Source of the DNA: Cristatella mucedo
Taxonomy: Eukaryota > Bryozoa > Phylactolaemata > Cristatellidae
Assembly (NCBI GenBank): GCA_009760855.2
Contig: WPIO01000001.1
Location: 7,189,001 to 7,253,000, forward strand
Length of the DNA: 64,000 nucleotides
Reading direction: 5' to 3'
Numbering within the stretch: the first letter of the stretch is position 1; every line of letters begins with the position of its first letter. Positions 38,640 to 50,929 of this stretch are shown here, one piece after another. The notes beneath the pieces are model-generated. The model saw nothing but the letters and a program-made list of their open reading frames with translations. It ran no database searches and was not told the DNA's origin. Both the position numbers and the translations under genes were made by a program.

Positions 38640-41600
38640 CTATGAGCAAACTGCCAGTCGGCAGTTTGCTTGTGCTCTGGACGTCGTAAGAGCTTTACCC
38701 AATGGCCGGTGCAAGACACGTGTCACCCTCCTTCGCTGTCCAGAAGACTTCCTTATTATGCGGATATGAACTTGCTGTTGTAAAGTATGGGCGCTCTTCA
38801 CTGCTGCTGCGATACTGTTGGCATATATCCGCGCACTGATACCGCACCCAAAAGTCGCTTTATAAGGCTCAGGGATACGCCGGTATTCTTCCGCGCCTTC
38901 ATTTACGAGCAGACGACTTGCAGCTCATTAAAATGCACCGCTGTCCTTTTATATGCTCATGACTCACCTAAATTACTTTTGCAATGCCAACCTTCGCAGT
39001 AGATTGGCAGCTAACTTTCTTTAGTTGAAAGACTTCCGAAATAGCCCAGCTTTTACTGGCAAACCTAGTGGCACTCAGAATCTGTAAAGCTTGGCACAAT
39101 AGGGCTTTGGGATCGATATATTCCCCGGCTAGCTCCAGCAGTTCATGAAAATATCACGTTTGTCTATTTGTGAAATGGATGACTTCTTGGCAGACTGAAT
39201 CGTTCTATACCAATCACCCTTCGTTCTTCTGGGCTGGCTTGACCTTGACCCTAGCTGAATAGCTCACACGCTAAAAACTAAGGTCATCCCCGAAAGCCGT
39301 TGTTTCGTGCCTTGTAGTACTAGTGTTGGTACGATTCTGGGCGAGAACGGTCGCGTAGTCTTGCGACTTTGGCTAGGAGCGATGCCAGTTTTGAGGCTGC
39401 ATTGAGTGCCTAGCATTCTGTTAGCCTCCAGAACTCGGAAGCAGTTAGACTTCGTCGACTGCATCAATGGCAGGAGCGATTACAGTAGTCTCCTGCTGCT
39501 GGGGGAGATGGCAGTTTTAAACTTCATTTCCAGGGAATGCTGGTAACTCGACGCAGTAACGACGTTGGTGGCTAGTCCTGCAATGGTTTTACGCTAAAAA
39601 GAAAGTACGACGAAACTAGTTCCTTTTCGGATTTCTTATCGTGACCTTTGCATTTGTGAGCAGTCGCGCACGCCAGAATAGAAGAGTATCGACTGCGTAG
39701 CTTTTAATTGCAAGAAACCGCGTGGACGCTAGTGGCTACTCGTACCGATCGTAGCCCTTAGCATTTGTCCATGAAATGGGCTCGCTCCGCTGTCCTCTAC
39801 CGGAATTCTCCGGTCGGTAGAGGCTGATGGCTAACTACGAGTTACCAGAGGACCCAGCACCTAGGTCCCAGCGTCGGTAGCTTCTAATAATAACCTCGTA
39901 ATGAATACGCACGTACGAGCGAGCTGCACCCTCCACAGAGCAGCTCAAGCGTCCTACTGAAACAAGAGTGCACGCATTGGGTGCTAAGCTCTTGCAGTTG
40001 GATGACAAGTGCCGGTGGAGCTGGCGCCTCGAAGTGCGGCTGCAGTGTCGTGTGACCCGAAGTCACAGCTCGCTGGGATCGAGACGACCCGCGTATTTAA
40101 TAACTGACTCCATCCTTGCGGAGATAGTCTCGTCATTGGCTATCGCTGGAGAATTGGGACATTTAAGATTCATTATCATATTGGAACTTCGAAACGTACT
40201 TTCCCGTATCTGCATGACTGCAAGCTTGTTTCCCCGTGTTCCCTCGGCCGTCGCTCAGCTTCTTCTTCTCTGGCGATGCGATGTCTTTGGCCGCTCGTAA
40301 TTTGAAGAGGTTTCTCGGTCGACCAGGCTCTCCCCATGTGCGCAAGCAGTTCGCATTTCCCGCATAGGCCGAAAGCAAGTATTCCAAACCGTTAATCTTT
40401 AGTTAAGTATTTCTTTGCCTGTGCTTCCGCCAAGTGCACCCGACTGGTGAATTGTAAGCTAGCAACTTCGTAAACATGAAGCACTTAGATACATCCCCAG
40501 CGTCCGTGACCGGTGAGGTTAGCAGGTGCCTGGTCACTAAGAAACATGCACCTATTCGCCCACAAATTTTTCTTGTTAAAGGCTTATTTTCTTGCCGAGC
40601 ATGACCCAGGCGAGCATATGGTTTTCAACCAGTGCCCAACTCCGGCCGCAAGTGGCACCTCGCATCAGGCCCAACCCTTTGATATTCTGATCGCTAAGCT
40701 GTGCTGCACTGTTGCAAACTTGGTGTGTGGCGGCTTACACGTCCGGACAGAACGTAATCGCAAAAAAAGCTCTCGTAGCGGTGCTCGTCTCAGCCGACGC
40801 ACGACAAATACTGGTGACCACTGACCGTGATATCGCGGCTAGCAACTTGAAGCTTGAGCACCAATATAGGCGGCAGCGACGAAGAGTGCCCATGCATTAA
40901 CACAAAAAGTCCATACTAATAACGTGGATCAGTCTACTTGACAGCAACGATGTGCATCATGCATTCAACACGGGTAATGACGTTCGCCAATGGCTCTGCG
41001 GCCCAGAGCTCAAATCTTCTCAAATGCCAATGCCAACTGAGGAAGCCCAGCTGACAGCACTTTACACGGCTTCTTCTTTTATGCAGCCTTGGCCATAGAT
41101 TCTCGCATAATCGGTTCCCAGCCTTTATAATTTAGGAACCGTGAATAGGGAATACTAGTCATCTGGCTGATTTAGCATGCCGCCGTTTTTCACCTAATGA
41201 ACCTCAAATCCCGTGGATACCGCGCCTTCAATTCCTAAGCACAAAAATGCCAGCAGCGCTCTACCGGCTGACATGTTGTACTCCGACTTGAAGACGCTTA
41301 AAGCGAAACTACAGCGTATAAGCCCACCGGCTCCTTAGAGGTAGCACATGCTTCATCAATACACAGAAAATACGAGAGCCATCTCCTCATAAACGCAATT
41401 GTCTGCCGGTCTCTCGCTAGCGTACATTTAATTCTTAGTCGCAGTGACTTCACTGTAAAAAGAACTTTTGGTCGTTTGCCCTTTGGGTGACGCTTTTAGA
41501 TAGGTCTGACTGCATTTTGCGCCAGAAATTGAGCCCGAGGGCCGTAACCCCGGTTACCGAATTTCCGAAAGTAGAATTGCAATTAATTATTTATTTTGCG

Positions 41601-42660
41601 CATATCTGCTCTATAAATATAGCGTTACGAAATCGAAGACGCCTTTGACCTGATTCAGGAGCAGCAACGTCAGAATCATGTGGAAGAAATCTGAAGAACT
41701 ATGTTTGCAAGAGCTCAATGAAAGGATGCACGCTATGGTTGGCTATAATGACGACATAGAAGATATTTAGCAACGGTGTTCTTAACAACGCAATGGAACT
41801 GATGTGCAAGTTCTTGGAAACATTTCCCGGCTGCTCCGGGCGTGCAGATACGCTCTGGGGGGGGGGGGCGCCCGAAGAAGGTACCAGCGGTTGTCCCAAA
41901 TCAGCCATCCATCTTGAGCTATTTCACGAAAAAATAGACTCAATTGTCGTGTTCAAGCCCTGGATCTGGTCAGCCGCTGCGCACTTTCGCAATACAAATC
42001 ATCGTTTTCGAAATAGCTCTCTTTCTGCTGACGAATAGAAATCGAAAAGTCCGACATTTGAGCCTATTTGCATATAATGTGGACCAATATTAAGGTAGTT
42101 ATCACAGTCCGCGCGCACCCGTGGTAACCCGGGTTACCGCCATCGGGGCTCAAATATCGGGGAGGGCGTGAAAGAGCGGTCAACGGATCCGGAAAAGCAG
42201 CGCTTGTAGGGTACTGAATATGGCGGCGTCCATGCGACTGCTGGCTAGGTGACTGTTTCGCTCTTATTTTCGTGTCTGCATCTGTTGGAAAGAAGCTGCT
42301 GTCTGCTGGATAAAGCGTCATGCTATTTTAGATAACACGAGCTTGCTTCAGTCAGCTACGCTTTTATTGTATGACTGGCGTAAATTGGCAAGGGGTTTAA
42401 TATTTAACCTGTTACCGAGAGCTGCCAGCGCCAGTCGTATATTGATACCAATTTCTTATCACTAAGGCTTAGCATAATGTTTCAGTTAGATTTTTCTTCT
42501 CATTAGGAGTGTATGCTGATAGCAAGCTCAAGAGCACATTTGACATGCTGTCAGGTTTATATGTCCAGGAGTAGCACTGGCGGCGATTCGCGTTTCTGTA
42601 ATTCAACCACGCCGCCAGCTCACCGATCTGTTGCAAGCCCGCATTTTGGCGACGTATTAG
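38640..42660. other. No gene recognised
   Basis: Short frames, none with known domains, and no convincing splice-framed exon. A poly-G run lies at about 41859-41868. An imperfect inverted repeat around GGTAGAGG lies at about 39795-39825. Further MRPS31 5' sequence or promoter could fall at its right end. Confidence 0.5.
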
Positions 42661-42670
42661 CTAGATAGTC

Positions 42671-42795
42671 ATGGCTAGCTGCCCATGCGCGCCCCACCGG
42701 CCGGCAGTTCGGCTGCGCTTTATGGCAAGCGGAGGGTTGTGGCTGTCCGTTCCGACAGCCACAGTTCGCACCAGCCGCTCCTTGCGTGCGCTGTC
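42671..42795 (+). CDS. MRPS31: Candidate MRPS31 first exon (mitochondrial presequence)
   Basis: A small ORF starting MASCPCAPHRPAVRLRFMAS that becomes Arg/Ser/Leu-rich and acid-free, ending near RTSRSLRALSSEK. That composition is typical of a mitochondrial targeting peptide. It lies in locally GC-rich DNA on the same strand upstream of the firm MRPS31 exons. A donor at 42796 (GTCAGA) would leave phase 2, as exon 44248 needs, but it is a weak donor. Without splicing, the frame ends at TGA soon after. Either another exon holds the start or this is it. The link is inference. Confidence 0.3.
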
Positions 42796-43464
42796 GTCAG
42801 AAAAGGATTGATTCTCCAAGGCAACTGGGTTAGTCCCACAGTATATGAAAAGGTTCGTTAAGGCGTCCTGGTACTACTGCTGTCTCCGAAAACGTCTCCA
42901 CTCAATATGGAGTAGCATTAAGTTTTCTCCCTCATTATGAAGTTTTCATGCAACCCTACTCGGCTCTTGTCTGTCGCTTTATTCACCAAGTCAAAGCGAA
43001 AGCATCTCGACTGCATACATGTGCGTCGACTCCACCTAGTAATCGGTTTCCTTCTTTCGTAAGTGGGGCCGTGACCCAACTGGTGATGGGAAGATGGCTG
43101 ACTTCTTCGACGAGTGATTGAGGTAGTACTTGGATCTCCGGGTTACAAAGAATACGTGTGACTTATGTTTGAAATAGAGCGTATCATATATAAGGATATC
43201 GTGCTGTGCATATGGGATATTTTCATGGTCTTTGGCTGTTTTTTGGGCCCTTAGCGTTTACTTTTCTCTTCGCATGTGTTACATACTGTTGCCTCCTCGG
43301 CTACTCAGATTGCAGCACGGCAAGCTGGTCTAGGAGGCCGGTGATTTCGTGTGAATACATTGCAAAATATAAATTGCTTGCACTGGAGTTACTTATTAAC
43401 TTACTATGAAGACTAGCCTGGATACTCCACAGTTAGTGCAATCAGGCTACGGTCTTGACCGTGC

Positions 43465-43545
43465 TTCCTTTGCTGCATATGTAAAGTGCCTAGAAAGAGA
43501 TTAAGTTTTTCGAGGGCACTATATAAATGTGTTATTATCTCAGGA
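43465..43545 (+). mobile_element. LINE/SINE tail fragment
   Basis: GCATATGTAAAGTGCCTAGA, AAGAGATTAAGTTTTTCGAG, GGCACTATATAAATG, then a very short TTA end. Just upstream of the first firm MRPS31 exon. Confidence 0.7.
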
Positions 43546-44247
43546 GGCTCATAAAAATGTCAAGTGGTTAGAGCACTAGCAGGTCATTTGACCAACGCAA
43601 CATCAGCTAGACCATGAGTATTTTTGCTGTGATTTTGTAGCAGCACCTGCCGAGTTCAGCAGCCATACAATTGCAAATCAAGCTATTTACTCATTGGCAA
43701 ATCAGCTATTTACCTGTTCTTTTAATTATAGAAGGCCATATATATTCATGCAATAAGAGTAGAATTGGGCATCTTTGTATGGAGATTTTCTCCATAATGG
43801 TTTTAGCCTAACATGCTGTATAGGTCTGGCTACGGTCTTTTGTCAATTCATGACCTGCTTGTTTGTTTTTTCTGTTGTGTCTCACGAAGCTTACCCCCAA
43901 TAATTGCCTGCTTTCATCCCCCACTGTAAATATGCTCGTTAAACACGGCATGGTCAAACCATTGATGATGTTGCTGGTATTGGTTTTGAGAGATGAGATT
44001 GTGTGACTGACTGGCTTGGTTGGGGTTGGGTGTGCTGTGTTAGCAAGAGTCTGATTCACTCTGCGCTCCATCGTTTTAAGCAATACCAAGGGTCCTTACT
44101 TCGAAGTTTGTAAGCTATGCTTGGTGGTAGCTCATTCTTCGGATCCCTATGCAGAATATTAGTTGCTGAGTTGAAACGTCTTAGCTTAGCTCTCTTGTTA
44201 CTCTCATGTGCATCTCTTTGCACTCTCACCATTACTTTTGTCTCTAG

Positions 44248-44361
44248 GCTATATATCAATGCTCCGAAAACTCAGACTGCAGCCAGCCTCCTAGGTGGAA
44301 GATCTAATTACAGCAAAGAAGCTGAAGGATCTGTTCATGATGATGAAGAGAAAGGTGCCAG
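44248..44361 (+). CDS. MRPS31: MRPS31 exon (first firm exon)
   Basis: It encodes LYINAPKTQTAASLLGGRSN followed by YSKEAEGSVHDDEEKGA. The acceptor TTTTGTCTCTAG has a good pyrimidine tract, and the donor is CCAG|GTAATT. It enters and leaves in phase 2. The charged, low-conservation sequence fits the variable region between presequence and core of mS31; homology alone would not identify it. The case rests on splice-site quality, phase and position. The upstream frame to an ATG at 44117 is open, but I take it as intron because of the strong acceptor. Confidence 0.6.
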
Positions 44362-44639
44362 GTAATTGGTAGCTAGCTGCAGTGTTTGTAATTAGTTTTA
44401 TGTTTGCATTTGTGCCTGGCAATTTTCTGCCTCCCATTGATTACTTCACTATTACAAATTAACTAACAAACCTTTGTCTAGTCACGGCACCGACATTTAA
44501 TAGCAGAGTCTAGGAGAAGAGGGGGGTTGCAATGCAATCTGATGGCCAATGTTGTTCCTGGAATTCAGAACTAAATATAGTGACTGAGTAATGTTGTGAG
44601 GGCATGCTGTTTAAGAGAAGCTATGCATCTTTACACTGT

Positions 44640-45230
44640 TCACACTTGTTTACACTTGTTCTTCAGACAAGCATCAATGTACGCTTCATCAATGTGCCGG
44701 CGAACGTACTCATTCTTTTGCCATAGCCAAAGAGATTGAATCTGGACTTCTCAGTCCATAGCACTTAGCTCCACTGGGCTGCTGTCCAATTCTGGAATCG
44801 GCAAGCAAAATCCAGCCTTGCTTTTTGTGTTGTACAGTCAACAGTGGCTTGCAATTGGCTACCAGCAGATTCAGTCCTTGTTCGTTAAGCCATCTACTCA
44901 TGGGCTTTTGGCTTACGACTTCCGGTGGCTTGCCAGAGACTTGCAGTGCATTTTAGCAGTGGCAAACCTGTTCTTAGACAGAGCCATGCTTTTGAGGAGC
45001 CGGTCCTCCCTCGGAGAAGTTACTCAAGGGCGACCCGATCACAGCAGTGCATCTGTGCTACCATAGTCCAGATGTTTCCTAATAATGTTCCCAGCAGTAC
45101 CTTGAGAGATCTTCAGCCGCCTCACGATTTCTAGGTTTTTATGGCCATCTCCGTGCAGCAACATCAAAACCACTCTTGTACCCTCAGAACGGTGTGCAAC
45201 TGGCAGCATGTTCTGGTCGCATAGCAAGTG
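44640..45230 (-). pseudogene. Tc1/mariner-like transposase remnant
   Basis: Minus-strand frames match a Tc1-type transposase in order. First comes a helix-turn-helix piece, KNLEIVRRLKISQGTAGNII, about 45075-45150. Then follows ARLDFACRFQNWTAAQWS, a stop, and VLWTEKSRFNLFGYGKRM, about 44700-44820. Family members read WT.EQW..V.WSDESKF..FG here. The catalytic Asp of the SDES block is Glu in this copy. Stops and frameshifts break the frame, the last catalytic acid is not seen, and no terminal inverted repeats were found. It sits in an MRPS31 intron in antisense orientation and is dead. Confidence 0.8.
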
Positions 45231-46003
45231 TCTCTATGGCAAGGGCTGACCTCAACAGGTCAATGAGACATCCGGGTACCTTAGCTCGTGATTGGCCGAA
45301 GCATCGTCGGTGACAAGATGGGCCAAAAATAGGTTCTGCTGGATGGCATCCAAGAGGGGGCGTGAGGAGGGCAAGAGGATAGTCCCGTGACCACACTTCC
45401 CCATCTGTTTACATGGGAACATTTGACTCAGTTGCCGACGAATGCAGTTATTTACTAAGCCTAGCATAGCAAACTTCAACTAAGTGCAAACTATATTGAC
45501 ATATGTTAAAATTAAATTATTAGTTTAGCTTACTGACTTACTCGAATACTGGCATTAGCAACAACCGAACTCAGATTGAATAGACCAGGTGGATAGAAAC
45601 TATTTGGAGGGCAGTGTACGTTTGCCTGCGTATCCTTTGTTAATTACTTAGCAGATAGGCAATGGGTCAAAGGTACTCTGATGCTTAACTGCTAGAGGTG
45701 GCGGTTATTGCAAGTAAGTAGGCCATATCAGCTTACTAGATGTTTAACGACACGATATTCCGAAACTACCTTTGGAGCCTGCTTGTATATGCGGAGTATT
45801 ATAAGTGGTACTGTCATCATAATGCTTGCACTTACAGTTGGCGCTATAAGCAGTTGGTTGGTTGATCTTTAAATCCAAGATCACTCGTATGTTTTCATTT
45901 TGAAAAGAGCTGCTGCGGCTCACAGTTTATCAGCTTATGCAAATTTCTTACTTTGACCCCCAATGCTCACTTTGTATTAACTTCTTCTGACCCCCCCCCC
46001 CAG

Positions 46004-46040
46004 AACTGCATCAGCAGTCTCAGCCTTCTCGGGCTCTCAG
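46004..46040 (+). CDS. MRPS31: Candidate MRPS31 microexon
   Basis: These 37 nt are framed by a C-run acceptor (CCCCCCCCCCAG) and a good donor (CAG|GTACAG). In phase 2 the segment codes TASAVSAFSGSQ and ends in phase 0. The next exon has a second acceptor seven bases further in (48473) that accepts phase 0, so the frame is kept either way. There is no homology evidence. It may be a skipped or alternative exon, or chance. Confidence 0.35.
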
Positions 46041-46092
46041 GTACAGTTAGGTCTTAAGTCTTAGGTCTTAGGTCTTACAGGTAGGTTTTAAG
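46040..46092. repeat. Short GTCTTAG tandem run
   Basis: Four to five GGTCTTA-type units directly after the candidate microexon donor. Confidence 0.75.
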
Positions 46093-46679
46093 GACAATAG
46101 AACTGCTATCTATCGTTCTTTCACTAAAAGGCCGTTGGTGACAGCTGCTTGTGGTCTTCGGGTCATTGACAAACATAATTTTGCTATATTAAGGCCCGAA
46201 AAGTGCCACCCGCAGGTAAGCTTAGCTAGGCTATAGCCAAGCCAGACCTAGACTTTTTCAGAGGCAGGCAGTCGTAGTAAGGTGAAGAAGCATGTCGGTC
46301 GTACAAGCTGCTCAACTTGCTTCTTCTGGTAGGTCCAAGGGAGAAGCCAGGGCCCACTGGCCTCCCAGTTCCCAAAGCTTCATTTCCAATGAAAGAAGAG
46401 CTATAGAACCATGTAAACCGTTATGCAAGTATTGGCAGACACCCAAGACACCCAGTCGGTGGATAGTAATTATAATAATAGGTCTTCTGTTTAGTAGCCT
46501 AGGAGAACCGAGTCTCTCTCTATCCTGGCGCTTCAAGACACGAAATAACTAAGAGGTTATGAATACACGGTATTGTGCAAAGGCCAGCATGCAAAACTAC
46601 ACAAGAAGATATTCGGGGCCACCGCTTAGTAGGACTCTTGTTAGTAGAATGCACTGAATCATGCACTGGTACTCATGCA

Positions 46680-47010
46680 AAGCACACAACGAAAAAGGCA
46701 AGTCTACTGTGGCTCAGAGAAAGCTAAGTGGAGCAGATTTTATTTTGCTGAGACTTTACTAGTGCAAAGTCATTTAAGGAGGTGAATGAAGCCAGAAGCA
46801 TTTTCCAAACTTGTTGTGCATAAGAACTGAAGGCCTAATCACCAAAAGATGTCAATTTAATGCAAGGAACAGTAGACGACTGGAAACCGAGGAGCGAGTG
46901 GAGCAAGAGTACAGTGGAGGAGCAAGTGGATCGGATAGGTTGGCTGGTGCAAACGAGTGTAAACTAGCAACAGGATCTTCAAGTCGACTTTTTTGATTAA
47001 TAGGGAGCCA
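46680..47010 (-). mobile_element. Decayed LINE C-terminal remnant
   Basis: On the plus strand it parallels the 29330-29640 element block by block: GCTGAGACTT, then GCAAAGTCATTTAAGGAGGT, then GAAGCATTTTCCAAACTTG, then GTTGGCTGGTGCAAACGAG. No open frame survives. Confidence 0.55.
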
Positions 47011-47235
47011 TCTGCGGCTATTTCCAATTTAGGTCATGCCTTTGGCACACCGAGCCAAGACCTAGGAAACACTTGAATCAGTTTTTTAGCCTCATACTGA
47101 TAAGAAAGCACTGTTACACGGATTTTTTTATTGTTTTCTTAATTTCTTGCATGGTTTTGGCCTTTGATTGTGCATGTGCAATATAGCCTGTTTAAACTGA
47201 GGACATGCCAACAGTCGCCGGGTTGCATTTTAGGG

Positions 47236-47420
47236 AACGTCCATGTATATCTTACTTAGCAGTGTTCGGCCGGTGCTCGCAAAGTAATATTCTTCGAAAA
47301 TAGCAACGTTGTCGGAAGTTGCTCGAGAAACTCCAAAAACAGGCTTGTTTGACATTGTATTCCATAAGCAAATCAAGGTGGTAGTGTGCACCATTTTTAT
47401 CATATTGCCCACTCATGCAG
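47236..47420. repeat. Dispersed repeat, copy 1
   Basis: Contains TATATCTTACTTAGCAGTGT, GGCCGGTG and TAATATTCTTCGAAAATAGC, shared in the same order with 50930-51115. No coding capacity is seen. Confidence 0.5.
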
Positions 47421-47842
47421 ATTATACGTTTGGGTGAAATTTTTTTGGTAAGGAGTTCATAAAATATTTTGACGTTATACTTAACCCCCTTGGTGCACGA
47501 ATTTTTGGGCTACAAGTATGTTAAAATCTACCACTAGTTGAGCATTTTTATGATCTCATGGCCAACAAATGACCTCCAGAATGTTGGATGTACACTTGTT
47601 CAAAATATTGGCTGCAAATGGTGTGTGGAACCATCTTGGTTTGCTTGTCAGGTGCAACGGGTCTTCGAAACAAGACGTTTTCGAAGCAAATTCCTGTTTG
47701 CATAAAGGCTACCATTACAGTAAGATTTAGATGACCAAGTTTGCTTCATGCATCTTTGAAAATAATGTCTCATCTGTGTCTGGCACCTCTTCAGTAATGC
47801 TTTAGGAAATCGGAAAATATCTTGTTTAAACCTCTTTATTAG

Positions 47843-47995
47843 TAATAATAAAAAATTTGTATAGCACCATAAGAAAACTAAATATCCTTAAGGCACTTTA
47901 CTTTGATATATACATATATATATGTATATATAATAAGAAAACATGCCAATATGGTTAGTGATAACATAACAGTTATCAGCATGGATTTGTACTAA
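47843..47995 (-). mobile_element. LINE/SINE tail, diverged
   Basis: TAATAATAAAAAATTTGTAT, AGCACCATAAGAAAACTAAA, TCCTTAAGGCACTTTACTTT, a short TA array, then AACATGCCAATATGGTTAGT from the LINE 3' UTR. Reverse-complement orientation. Confidence 0.6.
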
Positions 47996-48465
47996 AAGGG
48001 CAATTCACTATGCCCTTTGTCTACACTTGTAAGAACTTGCTCTGGAACTGTGCACAAACATCGTGGCTTTTGAATCAACCTGCATAAAGATGTGATAGAA
48101 AATCATGTTAGTGCACTTCCTGTTAGCCAAAGTAATTTATTAATTAAATGCTGAAGTGTTATGTGATTATCGGTCACGGTGGCCATATGTGCATGTGAAG
48201 CAATGTTCCTGAAAAAGCTGTACTAGATGAATTATTGGAGAAAGCCACGAACTTTTTGGTAAGCATGGCAGCTTGTTTAGCTTATGATAGCACATGCATA
48301 TAGGCAGCTGATGTAAGCCGTGGTAATCGTAGGCTGCTGGCAACAGCAGATTGAGATCTGCTGACACAATCCACTCATCCACTGCATGTTCTTCTTAATC
48401 GGTACATATACAAACTGAATGCAGCCGGTGGTGCTTGTGTTTGGGAGACTGCTTCCACGTTCCAG

Positions 48466-48627
48466 AACTCAGCAAAGTGACGAAAATGCTGACGCCTTAG
48501 TATCCGCCATACGCAATGTTTCGAAGATGTCATCGGATCCTCAGCAGGCCCGAAAAGTTGAGAAGGATCTGCAAGAACGGCTACAGGATATACCCAGGTT
48601 TCCTCGGCAGGTGCAAGCATCTAACAG
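48466..48627 (+). CDS. MRPS31: MRPS31 exon (helical conserved segment)
   Basis: It encodes TQQSDENADALVSAIRNVSK, then MSSDPQQARKVEKDLQERLQ and a short basic end. The pattern LVSAIRNVSK...KVEKDLQERL parallels the LVAAASAVADSL...KSELLSQL helix pair of vertebrate MRPS31. The acceptor is CGTTCCAG and the donor ACAG|GTAATA; the exon enters and leaves in phase 2. An alternative acceptor at 48473 (CTCAG) would suit the candidate microexon. No stop occurs in the frame. The function is as for the whole protein: a metazoan mitochondrial small-ribosomal-subunit protein. Confidence 0.75.
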
Positions 48628-49177
48628 GTAATAGCAGAACCTGTTTCGAATGGAGCAGTGTGCTAAACTGTTTTCGAAGTGAGTTATGCAAAAATCGTGT
48701 GGCGATTCACCGGCGGTTGCTGTGAACCTATGCACCGATCTGGCACTATGTTTCTTACCCTTAAGAGGCTCATGCTGAGCATAGCTTTGCACTTGTTTTA
48801 CGGGTCAGCACTTGGACTGTCACCGTACATTGGGTTTTGTTAAAGCATGCAATGCTGCTGTACTTATGTATTAAACTAGAATCTTGTCAAACGAGTTAAA
48901 ACTGGTGATAATTATGAAGCTCTAATATACTATTCTGAATGGACAAAAGTGTGAGGACTGGAAGGAGTGTACCGGCCTGGTATGGGATCCAGATTGCTGC
49001 AGCTTAAAGGAGCCGGCTTTCTTTGGCTGCCTTTAAGCCTTTATTGCCAGGCCCATATTGCCCTTGCAAGATGGTAGCCTGCTGAATGCACTGATGTGCT
49101 GAATATTTTCACTATTGTGCAGTCTTTCTAAGCTACCTAAACTGCATGTCTTTAGCACACACTCATTTTGACTTGTT

Positions 49178-49259
49178 AAACTTCTGTTCAGTTTCTCACC
49201 ATAGTTCTGCAGCACTTGAAACTTCTGTTCAGTTTCTCACCGTAGTTCTACAGCACTTG
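49178..49259. repeat. 41-bp tandem duplication
   Basis: Two adjacent 41-bp units beginning AAACTTCTGTTCAGTTTCTC differ at two positions. They lie in an MRPS31 intron. Confidence 0.95.
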
Positions 49260-50929
49260 TCGACCAAGCAGAGGAGGGAGGCTGCAGAAACTAGCAAGGC
49301 TAGTACGTTGGGGTGGTGCAGGCTCTATTGTGGCAGCAAGCAGTCATCCACAGTCAGGAAAACTCAAGCATTAGCATCGTACAACAGTACAGCAATAAAG
49401 AGGAGCCAGCTGTGATTTGATTGTCATTCAATGGTGCTTCGTTCGGTTTTTAGAGTGTAAGTACAGCACTTTGGTTGGGGTGGGCTGCTTGGGCATAAAT
49501 GGAACAATCCTGATTGGTCATGTTGTCAATCGTCCTGATTGGTCACTTGACCTTTTGGTAAGTTCTTACCTGATTGCATCTTTTTGATAGCGCTATGCTG
49601 CTTTGTCGTGACAAAATTACAGGTTGGCTAACTCGGGAATGCATTAGCGGGAGGCTTACTATAGAATAGTGCAAATTGCTCCAGCTGCTTTAGCTGTTCA
49701 CCTACCAACTGTGGTCTGATTGCCGTCTGTGAGGATGGTAAGTTAATTTTCTTGCATCCGTGTAAGACAGACTTTTATCTCACTGCTCAGGAGTCCTCGA
49801 ATCGGTTTGTGTTAGTAATACATGTGACGGGCTTGGCGCCAGCGATATGTGGCATGAGAAAAGGTCCATGTCAGCCAGTGCCACTCTTGCCGATGGTGAA
49901 TGGTAGTAACGATTACAGTGGTGGTGGTGACTGATATTAGAGGTAATCATGACATCCATGGCACTTTAATATCGTAGTCACTAACTTTCAGAAAACTACT
50001 GTTGCAGATGTTCGCTGGGATTAGTCGATCTGTAATCTGTATTGACATTGCTGGGGTCGAAATACATGTCTACGTACTTGAGGACATATAGAGTGCTGGC
50101 CAATCTACTCTGGATATCAAGATATAGCCTCAAGTATTTTAGCATGTTAAAGACTGATGGCTAAGCAACTTTTTAGTAGAACCCAGGATTCGCATGAGTT
50201 ACCAAAATGTGGAACAAATTGCACATGCTGTCACCTTGGTTAGCTAACGAAATGTGAACAAACCATGCAAAATTAGTTGTCTGGCAGTTTCAAATGGGTT
50301 GGAAACAGTTGCCGTTTTCGAAGGATTGTTTTTGTAAGCACCATCAAGACACGGCAAGTAAGAAGTTTTGGATGTGGCAAGGTCCCCCTCCCATAAATGC
50401 ATCTCGATGACTGTACTGGGTACTAAGTAAAGAATAGTCAAGGTTTGAGACACTGATTTTGTGCATGTGTAGACGTAGACCAAACCAGGTTCGGGACTAT
50501 GCAAAGAATCGATAGTGCAGTCGGAGCCAAAAAACCAACTAATTATGTTTCCCCGCTGAAAAAGACCGTACTCTATACAACCACTACAAAGTCTTAGCAA
50601 TTACCTGGAATGCCAAAACTTGGTGATAATGTATTTCTTACAAATTTTCATTGGGATAAATTTAAGGTTGTTAAATGGAGTACTGCATTCGGCAAACCGA
50701 GAGAGTGAAGACCTCAGAAATTGTTAATAAGAGTTCTTCAATTAATTTTTCATTAGAAAATGCTGCTTGGCAGTTTTTAAGTTGTACCGTGCCATCGATT
50801 TCTTGCAATGTTTTCATACCACGTCAGGCCTTTGGTTGTGTGCACTAAAAATATCGTGCTTCAAACCTTGGATTGCTGAGAAAATGCTCAGCACGGTTAA
50901 GATGCACTATTAGAGAGAGGGATGTTTGA

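Noticed and set aside
44117-44247. ATG-initiated extension upstream of the first firm MRPS31 exon
   Set aside because: A strong polypyrimidine-AG acceptor sits at 44247, and the upstream hydrophobic residues look like translated intron, although this cannot be excluded.
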